A stretch of 64,000 nucleotides of DNA from Palaemon carinicauda (lineage: Eukaryota > Arthropoda > Malacostraca > Decapoda > Palaemonidae). Both the position numbers and the translations under genes were made by a program. Location of the stretch: positions 140,575,927 to 140,639,926 of the forward strand of contig NC_090731.1 of assembly GCF_036898095.1 (NCBI RefSeq). Reading direction: 5' to 3'. Below the pieces are notes generated by a model. That model worked only from the letters and a program-made list of their open reading frames with translations. It had not been told where the DNA came from and did not search any database. Below, piece after piece: positions 30,909 through 40,599 of this stretch (positions are counted from its first letter, which is position 1; every line of letters begins with the position of its first letter).

Positions 30909-31855
30909 CCTTTCCGCAACTTGTTGGGAAAATCCTCTCTCTGCGAGGAGATGCTAGATAGTCTCCAGGCGTGAAGCCGAAGCGAAGCTACGGCTTTGTG
31001 AAAGATGTTGGCGTGTGGTTGTTTGAGTAGCTCGCATCGCGGAGGGAGTTCTCTCGGAGGCTCCGTAAGGAGTTGCAGAAGGTCCAGAAACCATTCCGTG
31101 TGATGCCACATCGGAGCTATGAGGGTCATCGAGAGATTGACCGATATTCTGGTCTTGTTGAGTACCCTTCTCATCAGACAGAAAAGGGGAAAGGCGTAAA
31201 CGTCGATGTTGACCCACCGTTGTTGGAAGGCATCTTGCCAGTGTGCCTTGGGATCCGGAACTAGGGAGCAGTAAAGCGGAAGCTTGCAGTTCAACGCTGT
31301 CGCGAACAGATCCACAGTCGGGGAACCCCACAAAGTCATGACTTTGTTGTCTAATAGATGATCCAAAGACCACTTGGTACTCACTATCTGAGACGCTCTG
31401 CTCAGACTGTCGGCGAGCACATTCCTCTTGCCTGGAATGAAGCGAGCCAATAGTGGGATCGAGTGGACTTCGGTCCATCTCAGTATCTCTACTGCGAGAT
31501 GGGATAGCTGCTCTGAAAAGGTACCTCCCTGCTTGTTGATGTAAGCCACTACTGTGGTGTTGTCGCTCATCACCACCACAGAGTGACCCGCCAGGTATTG
31601 TTGGAACTGTTGAAGAGCCAGGAATACGGCCTTCATTTCTAGCAGATTTATATGGAGACACTTTTCTGATTCTGACCACAGGCCTGAGGTCCTGTGGTAC
31701 AGAACGTGGGCCCCCCACCCTTTCTTTGAAGCGTCCGAAAACAGCATTAAATCCAGGGAGAGGAGCACTGGAGGTCCGTCAGTTCCGCAGGACCCATAGG
31801 GATCATGACATCCGGGGAATCGTGTCCTTGATTCCACCGGGACTTGAGTCGCCAT
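30863..31855 (-). CDS. B RNase H and post-RNase H linker, 330 codons open
   Basis: All four acidic RNase H residues are visible: Asp41 in LFSDAS, Glu73 in NLLEMKAV, Asp98 in MSDNTT and Asp149 in VLADSLS. Downstream, TVDLFATALNCKLPLYCSL and YAFPLFCL blocks are hallmarks of DIRS-type polyproteins. RNase H removes the RNA strand during cDNA synthesis. It would normally be fused to the reverse transcriptase; here the two lie in different frames around 31,900. Confidence 0.82.
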   Translation of the reverse strand: MATQVPVESRTRFPGCHDPYGSCGTDGPPVLLSLDLMLFSDASKKGWGAHVLYHRTSGLWSESEKCLHINLLEMKAVFLALQQFQQYLAGHSVVVMSDNTTVVAYINKQGGTFSEQLSHLAVEILRWTEVHSIPLLARFIPGKRNVLADSLSRASQIVSTKWSLDHLLDNKVMTLWGSPTVDLFATALNCKLPLYCSLVPDPKAHWQDAFQQRWVNIDVYAFPLFCLMRRVLNKTRISVNLSMTLIAPMWHHTEWFLDLLQLLTEPPRELPPRCELLKQPHANIFHKAVASLRLHAWRLSSISSQREDFPNKLRKGCLDTCESHPQGSTR

Positions 31856-31952
31856 TGAAGAGATCTCATTCTGAGGCGACCGTTGGGAACTAGACGGGCC
31901 AGGGATGAGAGGTGACAGAGGAGACGTAACACGATTGGGCTGGGAGTTCCTC

Positions 31953-32750
31953 TCATCTGAGGAAAGGACTCGCGACCCTCCTCAGCCTTGCTATCCTGTC
32001 GTCTGATGGGAAGGCTTTGTGGAGATTGTTGTCTATTATCATGCCTAGATATACCAGTCTTTGAGTAGGTAGCAGGGAAGACTTCTTGAGATTTACCAGG
32101 ATCCCCAGATCCTGGCAAAGTCTCAGAAGTTTGTCTCGGTGTCGAAGAAGGGTTGACTCCGAGTCTGCTAGGATCAGCCAGTCGTCCAGATAACGGAGGA
32201 GACGGATGCCGATCCTGTGTGCCCACGATGATATCAGGGTGAACACTCTGGTGAAAACCTGAGGAGCAGTGGAGAGACCGAAGCACAGCACATTGAACTG
32301 GTAGATCTTGTTGTCTAGGCAGAATCTTAAGTACTTCCTTGAAGACGGATGGACTGGGATTTGGAAGTACGCGTCCTTCAGGTCCAGTGTACACATGAAG
32401 TCTTGAGGTCTCACTGTAAGTCTGACCGTGTCTGCCGTCTCCATGCTGAACGGGGTCTGCTTGACAAATCTGATCAGAGCTGAGAGGTCGATGACTGGTC
32501 TCCAGCCTCCAGACGCCTTCTATACAAGAAAGAGTCGACTGAAGAAGCCCGGGGACCCGTAGACGACCTCTTGGAGAGCGCCCTTCTTTAACATGGTCTC
32601 AACTTCTGCCCGAAGGGCTTGCCCCCTTGCTGATCCCATAGCAAGGGAGCTCAACGACACTGGATCCGCTGTCAGAGGAGGTAGAGATGTTGTGAACGGG
32701 ACGCGATATCCTTGACTGATTACGGAAATCGTCCAGGAATCTGCCCCGAA
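31953..32750 (-). pseudogene. B reverse transcriptase
   Basis: Residues from the Met at 32,444 give TLDLKDAYFQIP (catalytic Asp21), FGLSTAPQVFTRV, and RYLDDWL (Asp pair at 87-88), followed by VYLGMIID. Upstream, FLV and KASGGWRP are separated by an in-frame TAG at 32,520. This is the standard order of motifs in DIRS/LTR-type reverse transcriptases. Apart from the TAG, the catalytic core is intact. Confidence 0.85.
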
Positions 32751-32820
32751 TTGCTGCCACCTGGTTGCGCAACTTTGCAGGCATCCCCCTACTGGTGGAC
32801 ATGCTGGGGGACTGCCAATC

Positions 32821-33657
32821 CTAGCGTTTGCGGCCTCGGCCACTCCCCCTAGGATTTTCCCCCCAGGAGGACTTTTTGCCTTTCTTGTCTTTGACATGAA
32901 AGGGCTTTGACACCGTTGTCTTTGCTGCCGTTACCGGTTTCGTCGTCTTGGTAGGACGTGGTTGCTGGGTTGCTGGAGGCTTATAGGGCTTAGATGTTAA
33001 AGCCCTCTGCAGGAGGGAGTCCTGGTTGGACTTCATCCACCTCTCAGCTGCCTGCTCCACGTCCTTAGGCTCAAACAGGTTTCTCCCTAAGATGGAAGAA
33101 TGGCTGAGCCTGCTCTTCTCGGTGTTGGGGACTTTCTGGTGAAACCTCTCAGATACCACATCTCGACGCTTCAAGATGGTGCTAGCACACAAGTTCGAGA
33201 CTTGGTGGGCTAGAAACTCGATGGTACGAGTGCCTGAGAGTAGAAATGTCTCCATGACCTTCATGGTACTTTCCTTGGATAGGTCCTCAGATCGTAGCAG
33301 GATGCCTGGAGACCCTAGCCAGATGTCCAGCCACGAAGTTGCCTGCATGGCACACTTCTCTACCTTCTCCTGGCTGAGGATCTCCGTAGCCGAGAAAGCC
33401 ACCTGCCGGGTGGAGAGTCTCTCGAGAGGGACTCCCTTGGTAAGCTCTTCCAAAGAATGGTGCACAGGAAGAGGTAGACAAGTCTCCTCCATGATCTCGA
33501 AGTACCTCCTCTGATGGACACGAGGAGGCGGGAGGAGTTTGTTCCCGGCTGGAGGAGGCAAGCTCGGAGAGCTGGCCCTCGACCTTATCTCTGGCACTCT
33601 TAACCCCTTGGGACCAAGGCAGAGCCGTACTGGCCTTAACGGGTTTCTGAGTACCAA
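32821..33657 (-). CDS. B gag-like ORF, 278 codons
   Basis: The predicted helical body includes YFEIMEETCLPLPVHHSL, QATSWLDIWLG and FLAHQVSNLCASTILKRRD. This is followed by RNLFEPKDVEQAAERW and a Lys/Pro-rich basic tail ending RGSGRGRKR. That layout, helical capsid-like domain then a basic nucleic-acid-binding tail, fits a DIRS gag. Assignment is by position and composition, not by a diagnostic motif. Confidence 0.6.
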   Translation of the reverse strand: MVLRNPLRPVRLCLGPKGLRVPEIRSRASSPSLPPPAGNKLLPPPRVHQRRYFEIMEETCLPLPVHHSLEELTKGVPLERLSTRQVAFSATEILSQEKVEKCAMQATSWLDIWLGSPGILLRSEDLSKESTMKVMETFLLSGTRTIEFLAHQVSNLCASTILKRRDVVSERFHQKVPNTEKSRLSHSSILGRNLFEPKDVEQAAERWMKSNQDSLLQRALTSKPYKPPATQQPRPTKTTKPVTAAKTTVSKPFHVKDKKGKKSSWGENPRGSGRGRKR

Positions 33658-34500
33658 AGATTCGGTCCAGGACCGTGTCCTTGTCCTCGCGAGGAGGAAT
33701 CTCTGGATCCGAGAACCCGTTGAGATTCCTCATAAGGGTCAGAACTTGCCAGAAAGCACGTTCTGACTCCTGAAGCTCCCCTCCTGAAGGCCTGGCAGCA
33801 AAGTCTCCTGTCCCCGAAGGCTCTTCTCAGGGGACTCGTGGATGTTCTCCGAGGTCTTGGTTGGCTCTGGTCTGATCCTCGAGGACGACTTCGGAACTGT
33901 CTTGGAGTCTTTCGACTCCCTCCTGGACGGGATACAGGACTCCAGAAGTGATGGTGGGAGGCTCTTCTCCACCCCTACCCGAGAGGACTTCTCTGCGCGA
34001 GTGGGGTTTCCCTCATTGGTGCGATGGGGGAACACCTCGCCTCATGGGACTCCCGAGGATGGGAAATCCTCGTCCAAAGGGGAAGGAGAGAAAGTCTGGG
34101 GGGGGAAGGGAACCTTCCTCAAAGACTTCCGAGGAGTCAACTTCGCCCTTGGAGAAGTTACCACGTCCACTCCTCCTCTCTTCCTCTTCAGGGGAGTCGA
34201 GACTGCCACTGCTTTGTGTCCCAGTTCAGAGAGAACAGGCTTGAAAGCCTGTACGACCGCTCTGACGAGGGACCCAAACCAGGCCTGTCGACTGACAGTC
34301 GCTCTGTCAGAAACTCCCTTTGGAGGGAAGGGGATCGTTCGATCCCTAGGAGGAGTTACCAAAGCAGGGTCGGCCTGAAAAGAAGAAGAAAAAGGCAAGT
34401 TCCTGGACCTATCTGGAGAAGTACCTCCCTCCGGCGAACGCGCTGTTCTGCGCTTGCGGGGGGAAAGCGATGACGGTGATCTATCCGTTCGTCATCCTAC
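33658..34500 (-). pseudogene. B gag-like region, middle part
   Basis: Ser/Pro/Lys-rich frames on the minus strand (for example 33,739-34,035 and 34,042-34,398) change register several times. They lie between the capsid-like ORF and the GC-rich repeat zone. Frames on the plus strand are shadows. Confidence 0.45.
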
Positions 34501-35350
34501 AGCCTCGCACGTGGTATCGTGTTGGCGATCGCGTTGGTGGTCCCGCTGGTGTTCGCGCGCTGGAAATCCGCCTAAATCGCACTCGGTCGATTGCTTACGT
34601 GCGTAGGCGATGGCGAGGGCGCACGTGAGCGCGCGGGCGAGCGATGGCGCGCATTGGCGTGTGGCCAAGCAATGGCACGCAGGAGAGGGTGCGCGTAGGC
34701 ACGTGGGCGATTAATGGCGCGCAGGTGAGGGCGCGCGTGGGCGAATGATAGCGCGCAAGTGAGGGCGCCCGTTGGCACGTCAGCGAACGATAGTGCGCAG
34801 GGGCTTGTTCTGAAGATAACGGTAATTGTTCGCGCGCGCGCGCACAGGATGATAATGAGCCTGTAAGGGTGAACAAGGAAGGGCGCGCGCAGGGAAAAAT
34901 CCCGCGCGCAAGAGGGCGCACATCTTGGACTGCAATAGGTGGGTGTGCAGGGCGCGCGATGGAGACTGCTCGCGATGGTACGTAGGTGACAATGCTGGCG
35001 AGCCCCGATGAGCAGGGGAAGAGATTATCTTCCCCTTTGTGCCCAGATCCGAAGATCGTGGCCGCGCAGGAGAACGTTGGCGCACAGGCGAGAGCTGGCG
35101 CGTTGGAGAATGCTGGCGCGTAGGCGAGCGTTGGCGCGCAGGCGATCATGGGCGCACATGGCGCGCATCAGGAAGAGGGCGCGCTGGCGGGCAGGAGAGC
35201 GCTGACACACAGGTGAGCGCTGACGCGCAGGTGAGCGCTGGCGCACTCTAACTGGAACTGGAGCGCACTGGCGCACTCTAACTGGAACTGGAGCGCGCTG
35301 GCGCGTAGGAGATCGATGGCACGCAGGGGATACCTGGCGCGTAAGGGACT
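34500..35350. repeat. GC-rich degenerate repeats in B gag region
   Basis: GGCGCGCAGGTGAGGGCGCG- and GCGAGCGTTGGCGCG-type units recur irregularly. A perfect 25-bp-scale duplication, GCACTCTAACTGGAACTGGA, sits at about 35,253 and 35,273. This is the positional equivalent of D's 35-bp array, before or without homogenisation. Confidence 0.65.
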
Positions 35351-35414
35351 TAGTCTCTAGGAGAGAAAGTCCCTTGTGCCCCGAAGGGACCGATGCCCGC
35401 CTGAAAACGGGATG

Positions 35415-36045
35415 CGTGGGTACCCACAGCGCATCAGCAGCCAGGAACGGCGAAGGCAGGTCAGCAGGTCTAGCGGGAGGAAGGTCGGTGCGTCCTTTGC
35501 AAGGACGACCTTCCACCGAAGGAGATCGCAAACGATCTGCAGAGAGGTCCAGGGATGTAGCTGACAGGGTCGGTGATCGACGACAAAGTTCCTCTGCGGC
35601 GGACTGCGGGGATGACGAGCCGAAGAGGCGCCTCCTTACGCCCTTGAGGGGCGAGGGAAGGCCTCTACGGCAAAGAGGAAGGCGAGCTTTGCGCCTTATA
35701 CGCCCTCTGGGGGCCGTTTTTTGAAAACAGGTTTAGTTGGCACATAAAGCGCATCAGCAGCCAGGAACAGCGACGGCAGGTCACTAGGTCTGACGGGTGG
35801 AAGGTCGGCGTGCCCTTTGTCAGGACGACCTTCCACCGAAGGGCATCGCGAACGATCGGCAGAGAGGTCCAGGGTAGTACCAGGAACAGTCGGAGATTGA
35901 TCATGAGGCTCCTCTGCAGCGGACTGCAACGGTGATGGTGAACCGAAGAGGCGCCTCCTCACCGTCTTATAAGGTGAAGGAAGGCCTCTCCGGCGAAGAG
36001 GAAGGCGAGCTTTACGACGAATACGCCCTCTGGGGGCCATTGGGT
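35415..36045 (-). repeat. ~320-bp tandem duplication in B gag
   Basis: The block from CGCATCAGCAGCCAGGAACG (about 35,429) to ACGCCCTCTGGGGGCC (about 35,715) is repeated from about 35,747 to 36,039 with scattered differences. Both copies contain GGACGACCTTCCACCGAAGG and GAAGAGGCGCCTCCT. Confidence 0.85.
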
Positions 36046-36370
36046 CAACAAGCTGACCTTCAGCAGTCCTCCGAAGAGTAGTCTCTGTGATTGAACTCCC
36101 CCGAGGGAGAGAATCACCAGCAGGAGAAACTGTTGGACTTAGTTTCTCCCTCGTAGGTTGTGCAGGACCTGGAGAAACTAAGTCTTCAGCTACTGCGGGT
36201 TGAGAGGTTGCAGAGGTATTAGGAGATACCACATTGGATACCTCTGACACCACAACGTAGACAATAGACAGAGGATCAACCTCTGCCAAAGTCGGCAACT
36301 GCTTGACAGCGGCACCCAACCGGATGATGTCAATCAATGCTTCCTTGGAGGGCGAACCCTCGAGCCCCAA
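35696..36370 (-). CDS. B gag-like ORF, 224 codons
   Basis: An open frame with an N-terminal helical stretch (EALIDIIRLGAAVKQLPTL) and an Arg-rich part (RIRRKARLPLRRRGLPSP) coded by the duplicated block. It probably continues the gag N-terminus across a frame break near 36,400. No known domain. Confidence 0.5.
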   Translation of the reverse strand: MGLEGSPSKEALIDIIRLGAAVKQLPTLAEVDPLSIVYVVVSEVSNVVSPNTSATSQPAVAEDLVSPGPAQPTREKLSPTVSPAGDSLPRGSSITETTLRRTAEGQLVDPMAPRGRIRRKARLPLRRRGLPSPYKTVRRRLFGSPSPLQSAAEEPHDQSPTVPGTTLDLSADRSRCPSVEGRPDKGHADLPPVRPSDLPSLFLAADALYVPTKPVFKKRPPEGV

Positions 36371-36408
36371 AGAAGACCAAAGCTGGAATAAATCAGTTAC
36401 ATTAACAT

Positions 36409-36849
36409 TTAAATCCTCCCCCAGGGAGGAGGTGGAGCTGCCTCGCTAGGGGAGGCAACGCCATCTCTCGAACCCAGAGGTCGGGAAACAGAACTACGGT
36501 CTACGCTACCACTCGACCGTCTCTCGAAAGAAACTGATCGAGTGGGAGCTTCGGAGGAGGTTTGGGCAGCGGAAGAAGAGTCCCTGGGATTTTCTTCTTT
36601 CAAAGAAATCTTCGAAGGAGAAATATCCCGCCTGGACTTCTTCTTCCGTCGCCGAGAAAACCTCTCCCACTGGGAGGTAGACCACTCCCTGCACTCACCC
36701 CACTTATTACTACTATCACACTGTTGGCCCCTACAGTAAGGACAAAGGATGTGAGGGTCCGTCTCGACCGCCGACATAAATGTACCACAAGGGCGGTCGG
36801 GTAATCCAGGACATTTGCGCATTTTCGCAGAGGCCAACTTCGCACACAA
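36409..36849 (-). CDS. B gag N-terminus with Cys-rich putative zinc module
   Basis: The frame begins MCAKLASAKMRKCPG. It has CPG..RPCGTF followed by HILCPYCRGQQC and a further Cys, a zinc-finger-like arrangement resembling the short module at the start of A's gag. The remainder is Arg/Ser-rich and likely disordered. Analogous position in two otherwise divergent families suggests a conserved element function. Confidence 0.6.
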   Translation of the reverse strand: MCAKLASAKMRKCPGLPDRPCGTFMSAVETDPHILCPYCRGQQCDSSNKWGECREWSTSQWERFSRRRKKKSRRDISPSKISLKEENPRDSSSAAQTSSEAPTRSVSFERRSSGSVDRSSVSRPLGSRDGVASPSEAAPPPPWGRI

Positions 36850-36859
36850 ACCTGTAGGA

Positions 36860-37010
36860 GAGAAAGCAAAAAGACATTAATGGCTGTCAGAGAGGCGAGG
36901 GTGAGAGCGGACACGTCCGACTACAACCCGAGCCGGGAGCAAAGTGAGCTCAAGCCGAAAGTAATAACCCATATTAAATAGCGTAGTTTGTATGTCGGTT
37001 ACGGAACAAA
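36860..37010 (-). repeat. 5' inverted terminal repeat of B
   Basis: It carries GCCGAAAGTAATAACCC and the outer end ATAGCGTAGTTTGTATGTCG followed by GTTACGGAACAAA, complementary to the ICR at 29,395-29,438. It is shorter than D's because the poly-G/C block is missing. Confidence 0.75.
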
Positions 37011-37231
37011 CATAGATTACTGTGTCATTATTACATCGTCGACTGTATTCTACGTAGCAAGACGTCACCCAAACGTCATTATTTTTAACCAATGATGATT
37101 ATCCACATTTTACTTGGGACTACCATTTTAACAACACTAGAAGCACGTGACTTGAATACTCAATGAAACTGAACACTTTTCGACACTTTTCACACAATTT
37201 CCATCGCTAATTTTTCAGTCTTTTGAGAGCC

Positions 37232-37633
37232 ATGGAGGAGTGTGAACCTTCAACTTCTGGTGCGGTTTCTCATTTACCATCTAATTTGACATCAATTTCA
37301 GTGGATTTTCTCCCAAATTCTTGTCTCAATTGTTATTCAAATTATAATGATTTTGTTCTGCATTATTGTAGTAACATCGAAAGAATAATAAAGTACTGCC
37401 AAGATTACGATGTTATCAAAAGTGAAAGTGACACTATTTGCCTCACCTGTGGTTCAAAGTGCCGACTTGATATCAACAAAAAAAAAAAAGCCTTTCGGTG
37501 TGACAGAAGACAAGATGTATTGAAAAACAACAAGAAAGTGAAAAAAGGTGTAGTTTTTACGTATCCATTTTTAAGGGAACTTGGTTTGAAAATCTCATGT
37601 AGATATAGAATCTACTTTGTTACTTGTATATAA
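37232..37633 (+). CDS. Zinc-ribbon protein resembling the Merlin/IS1595 transposase N-terminus (candidate)
   Basis: It starts at ATGG in a CCATGG context (MEECEP). It has YCQDYDVIKSESDTICLTC, then a second Cys in GSKC, and KAFRCDRRQ, then KKVKKGVVFTYPF. The order C-x2-C, an aromatic-x-C, a Lys-rich stretch and a G-x-x-F element is that of the zinc ribbon at the start of IS1595/Merlin transposases. A second similar protein is encoded on the opposite strand at 39,709-40,044. The DDE part is absent, so this may be a first exon or a truncated element. An earlier in-frame Met lies at 37,223. Confidence 0.42.
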   Translation: MEECEPSTSGAVSHLPSNLTSISVDFLPNSCLNCYSNYNDFVLHYCSNIERIIKYCQDYDVIKSESDTICLTCGSKCRLDINKKKKAFRCDRRQDVLKNNKKVKKGVVFTYPFLRELGLKISCRYRIYFVTCI

Positions 37634-38053
37634 TCATATTGGTGTAAATTTTGTTTGAAATTTGTTGAAAATTAACTAAGAATTTCTCTCAAAACTATAA
37701 ATGATTGGTGAACATTCATTCCTGAGGTTATTGTGCATTGGGTACCGAGTCGGAAAGGTGCAGCTCACCTTTACCCTCCAACCCAAGTGTACACAGGGTT
37801 TTAGGCTGTCTTATATTTAACATGACTGTGTAAGGGGTGGTGGCACAGGGGGGGAGGGCCAAACCCCCCCCCCTTGCTAGGTAAGAGTACAACTGTTAGG
37901 TTAGGTTAGGTAGTTTGTTTGTTTATTGCTAATTCTACATGTTAAAACAAATTCTTTAATTCATTCCCCACCCCAAAACCCCAGTTTCCCACTGGAGGTC
38001 CCCCAGGATGGCAAAGGTTAACAAGTAGGGTAAAAATAATGTTCCTCCTCCTC

Positions 38054-38183
<130 letters not shown>

Positions 38184-38832
38184 CTTTAGATAAAGCACTA
38201 AGTCATCAGAAAAAAAATATAGAAATTATTAGTGGCGAAGGTATTGTACAGAATGACCTATGTTTAATTGCGAGTGAAGCAAGCCACGCAGGAGCAAAGA
38301 TCAGTATGCGAATAATTAGAATTACTGTAGTTCATTAAGAAACATACTCGTAAATATAAGTATTCAGAGAAGTTTACCAAGTTTACATCAGATAGATAAC
38401 GGGGCTCAAGCAAACGGGCCTGTGATAGCTTTCGAAAGTGTTGCTCCTCCTCACACATTTGCATGAAAAATCCTTATTTCCATTAGTTTTCTAGTTGTTT
38501 TGTTGTTTTTTGCCGTTATTCTCTTCTGCAATTCCTTACTTTTCACTACCCCACCAGGAGTTACCCAAATTACTGTTGGGTTGTGGTAATCAGAAAACGA
38601 TATTTTCGCGGAAGGTAATAACATCAAGGCATAACAACAGGAAAAGTAACGGGAAAAAATTATTTTTAAGCAAAAATGGCTGAGTGGGACTTATGAAAAT
38701 ACTCCCGTCCTAATATATACATTATGCTTCCTTAATAAATATAATTTTTAAACATTCACATATCATGCCCCAAAGACGACCCAATATCATTAATTTCTAT
38801 CTTGATCAAATTCACAGTACATTGGGAAAAAT

Positions 38833-39112
38833 TTCGGTAAATTTGTATTGTATTACAGGGTGTGATTTTTAAACAGAAAATATATGATTTCCTATAGTAA
38901 ATAACGTGATTTAACCGAATTTGACCTTCATTTCAACCGGAATCAAACAGATCAATCAATCCGACTAACTTTAAGTTGAAGAATTGGTTGATGTTATTAC
39001 GGATGAAATGAAGGTGAAAACCGGTTAAATCATGTTATTTACAATAGAAAATCATATCTTTTCTGTGCAAAAATCACACCCTGTAATACAATACAAATTT
39101 ACCAGATATTTT
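38833..39112. mobile_element. Foldback MITE of ~280 bp
   Basis: GGTAAATTTGTATTGTATTA with CAGGGTGTGATTTTT at the left is matched in reverse complement at the right (AAAAATCACACCCTG and onward). Pairing continues through ATAACGTGATTTAACCG to a GACCTTCATTTCA / TGAAATGAAGGTG inner pair. Arms of about 115 bp leave only a short central loop. No target duplication is clear. Confidence 0.75.
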
Positions 39113-39220
39113 CACATATATGTTGTGTTAAAATATTTAAATATAAGAACTTGTTCAACGTTGTCACTTCTCTTACGAATATACTGAGAGCGATAACATT
39201 AGCAATGTTACCAATGATTC

Positions 39221-39716
39221 ACAGTACTACCAACGATGACGAATGGTACACAGAGTTACCAACGACACGATGACATTACTAGTGGTAGAAATGCTAAATA
39301 TTTCCAAACGTATTTTAAATAATTTTTCCATATAACTATTACACAATATATAAAAAGTACAAAAAGGGCACAAAACCTAACAAACCCACCTAACCTTGCC
39401 TAGAAGTACCCCGGTCACAAAACACATATAATGACTATTGAGGAATGACTTACATTTATGAAACAGTACTACCAACGATGACGAATGGTACATAGAGTTA
39501 CCAACGACACGAGGACATTACTAGAGGTAGAAATGCTAAATATTTCCATACGTATTTTAAATAATTTTTCCATATAACTATTAAACAATATATAAAAAGT
39601 ACAAAAAGGGCACAGAACTTAACAAACCCACCTAACCTTGCCTAGAAGTACCCCGGTCACAAAACACATATACAGTACATGTAATGACTATTGAGGGATG
39701 ACTTCCTTTTATGAAG
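39221..39716. repeat. ~245-bp tandem duplication
   Basis: ACAGTACTACCAACGATGAC starts both copies (about 39,221 and 39,465). Each continues through ATTTTAAATAATTTTTCC and AAGTACCCCGGTCACAAAAC. The second copy has an extra TACAGTACATG near its end. Confidence 0.85.
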
Positions 39717-40044
39717 AAAACGACGAAACTTGTGGCTTCCATGGGGGTAGACGACTTTTCCCCAAAAATGTACCTTTATAGGCAGTAACGGTATAACCAC
39801 AACGACGTTTCTTCTTAGTTTTAGGTATGATGGATTCAGAATTGCAATAAAACACGTGAATGTCTTTCCTATAAGATAACAGAGAACGGCACTTGGGGCA
39901 CAGTAAACGTTGAGGAATTACGTTGTGTGATTTAAGGAAATAATCAACATTAACTGAAGAATCATGAAAATCACCATGGAATTTAGCCACTGCTTTTAGG
40001 TACGGAATACTGCAGCCGTTACAAGTTTCTATAAGTTCCTCCAT
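39709..40044 (-). CDS. Zinc-ribbon, Merlin/IS1595-like transposase N-terminus (candidate)
   Basis: From the Met at 40,044 the protein reads MEELIETCNGC. It has YFLKSHNVIPQRLLCPKC followed by HVFYCNSES, a Lys-rich KKKRRCGY, and AYKGTFLGKSRLP. The C-x2-C / F-x-C / C set and the G-T-F-x-x-x-S-x-L motif are the signature of the zinc ribbon that opens IS1595/ISXO2-type (Merlin) transposases. The catalytic domain is not seen downstream. The frame can be extended upstream to 40,221 but MEE mirrors the start of the plus-strand relative at 37,232. Confidence 0.5.
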   Translation of the reverse strand: MEELIETCNGCSIPYLKAVAKFHGDFHDSSVNVDYFLKSHNVIPQRLLCPKCRSLLSYRKDIHVFYCNSESIIPKTKKKRRCGYTVTAYKGTFLGKSRLPPWKPQVSSFSS

Positions 40045-40233
40045 CGAAAAATACGAAAAAATAAATCGCACTTGAAATGACGAACGCCTTACTGGGTCAA
40101 AGGTTACAACGCAAAAGGCTTTGGAGGAAAGGGTATGAACACACCTATCAAAGAGATAAAGAAAGGGAGATATCTGAATAGGCATTGGTTGGTGATTGGT
40201 TAAGAGAAAAACAAAGAACACTAGCCGGTAAAC

Positions 40234-40556
40234 ATGAATGAACTAAATAGGGAAACTAGTCCAGAGAAAGTATTTATGGGAAACAGAGGAGTGAAAAGGA
40301 AATAACCAAAGAAAAGAAATAAAAACAATATAGGAAGATAAAATGGAATGAATGATAAATAATATTGAATGGGAATATAAAATGAGATGATTTTACCGTG
40401 AATGAACTGGATAGGGAAACTAGTCCAGAGCAAGTATTTATGTGAAACTGGGGAGAGAAAAGGAAATAACCAAAGAAATAAACCCAATATAGGAAGATAA
40501 AATGGAATGTATGATAAATAATATTGAATGGGAATATAAAATGAGATGATAATACG
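40234..40556. repeat. ~165-bp tandem duplication
   Basis: TAGGGAAACTAGTCCAGAG occurs in both copies (about 40,250 and 40,415). Each is followed by GGAAATAACCAAAGAAA and AATATTGAATGGGAATATAA. Confidence 0.85.
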
Positions 40557-40599
40557 ATAATAAAAAGAGTAATTGGGGGAGGGAAAACTTCTGCGTAGG

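Larger units (their letters stand above)
29086..37010 (-). mobile_element. DIRS-type retrotransposon B (family 1), most complete copy
   Basis: The left end is TGACAAATTCATAGG and the right end GGTTACGGAACAAA. In coding order it has a Cys-rich gag N-terminus (36.85 kb), GC-rich repeat zone (35.3-34.5), gag (33.7-32.8), reverse transcriptase (32.7-31.95), RNase H (31.86-30.86) and tyrosine recombinase (30.9-29.9). That is the full DIRS gene set in 7.9 kb. No methyltransferase domain of the DIRS1 type is recognised. Stops such as the TAG at 32,520 and frame changes indicate it is no longer functional. Confidence 0.85.

Noticed and set aside
33842..34473. Plus-strand frames of 98-178 codons
   Set aside because: Opposite-strand shadows of B gag; no independent support.
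37894..37912. TTAGG-like telomere repeat
   Set aside because: Only about three units; too short to indicate telomeric sequence.
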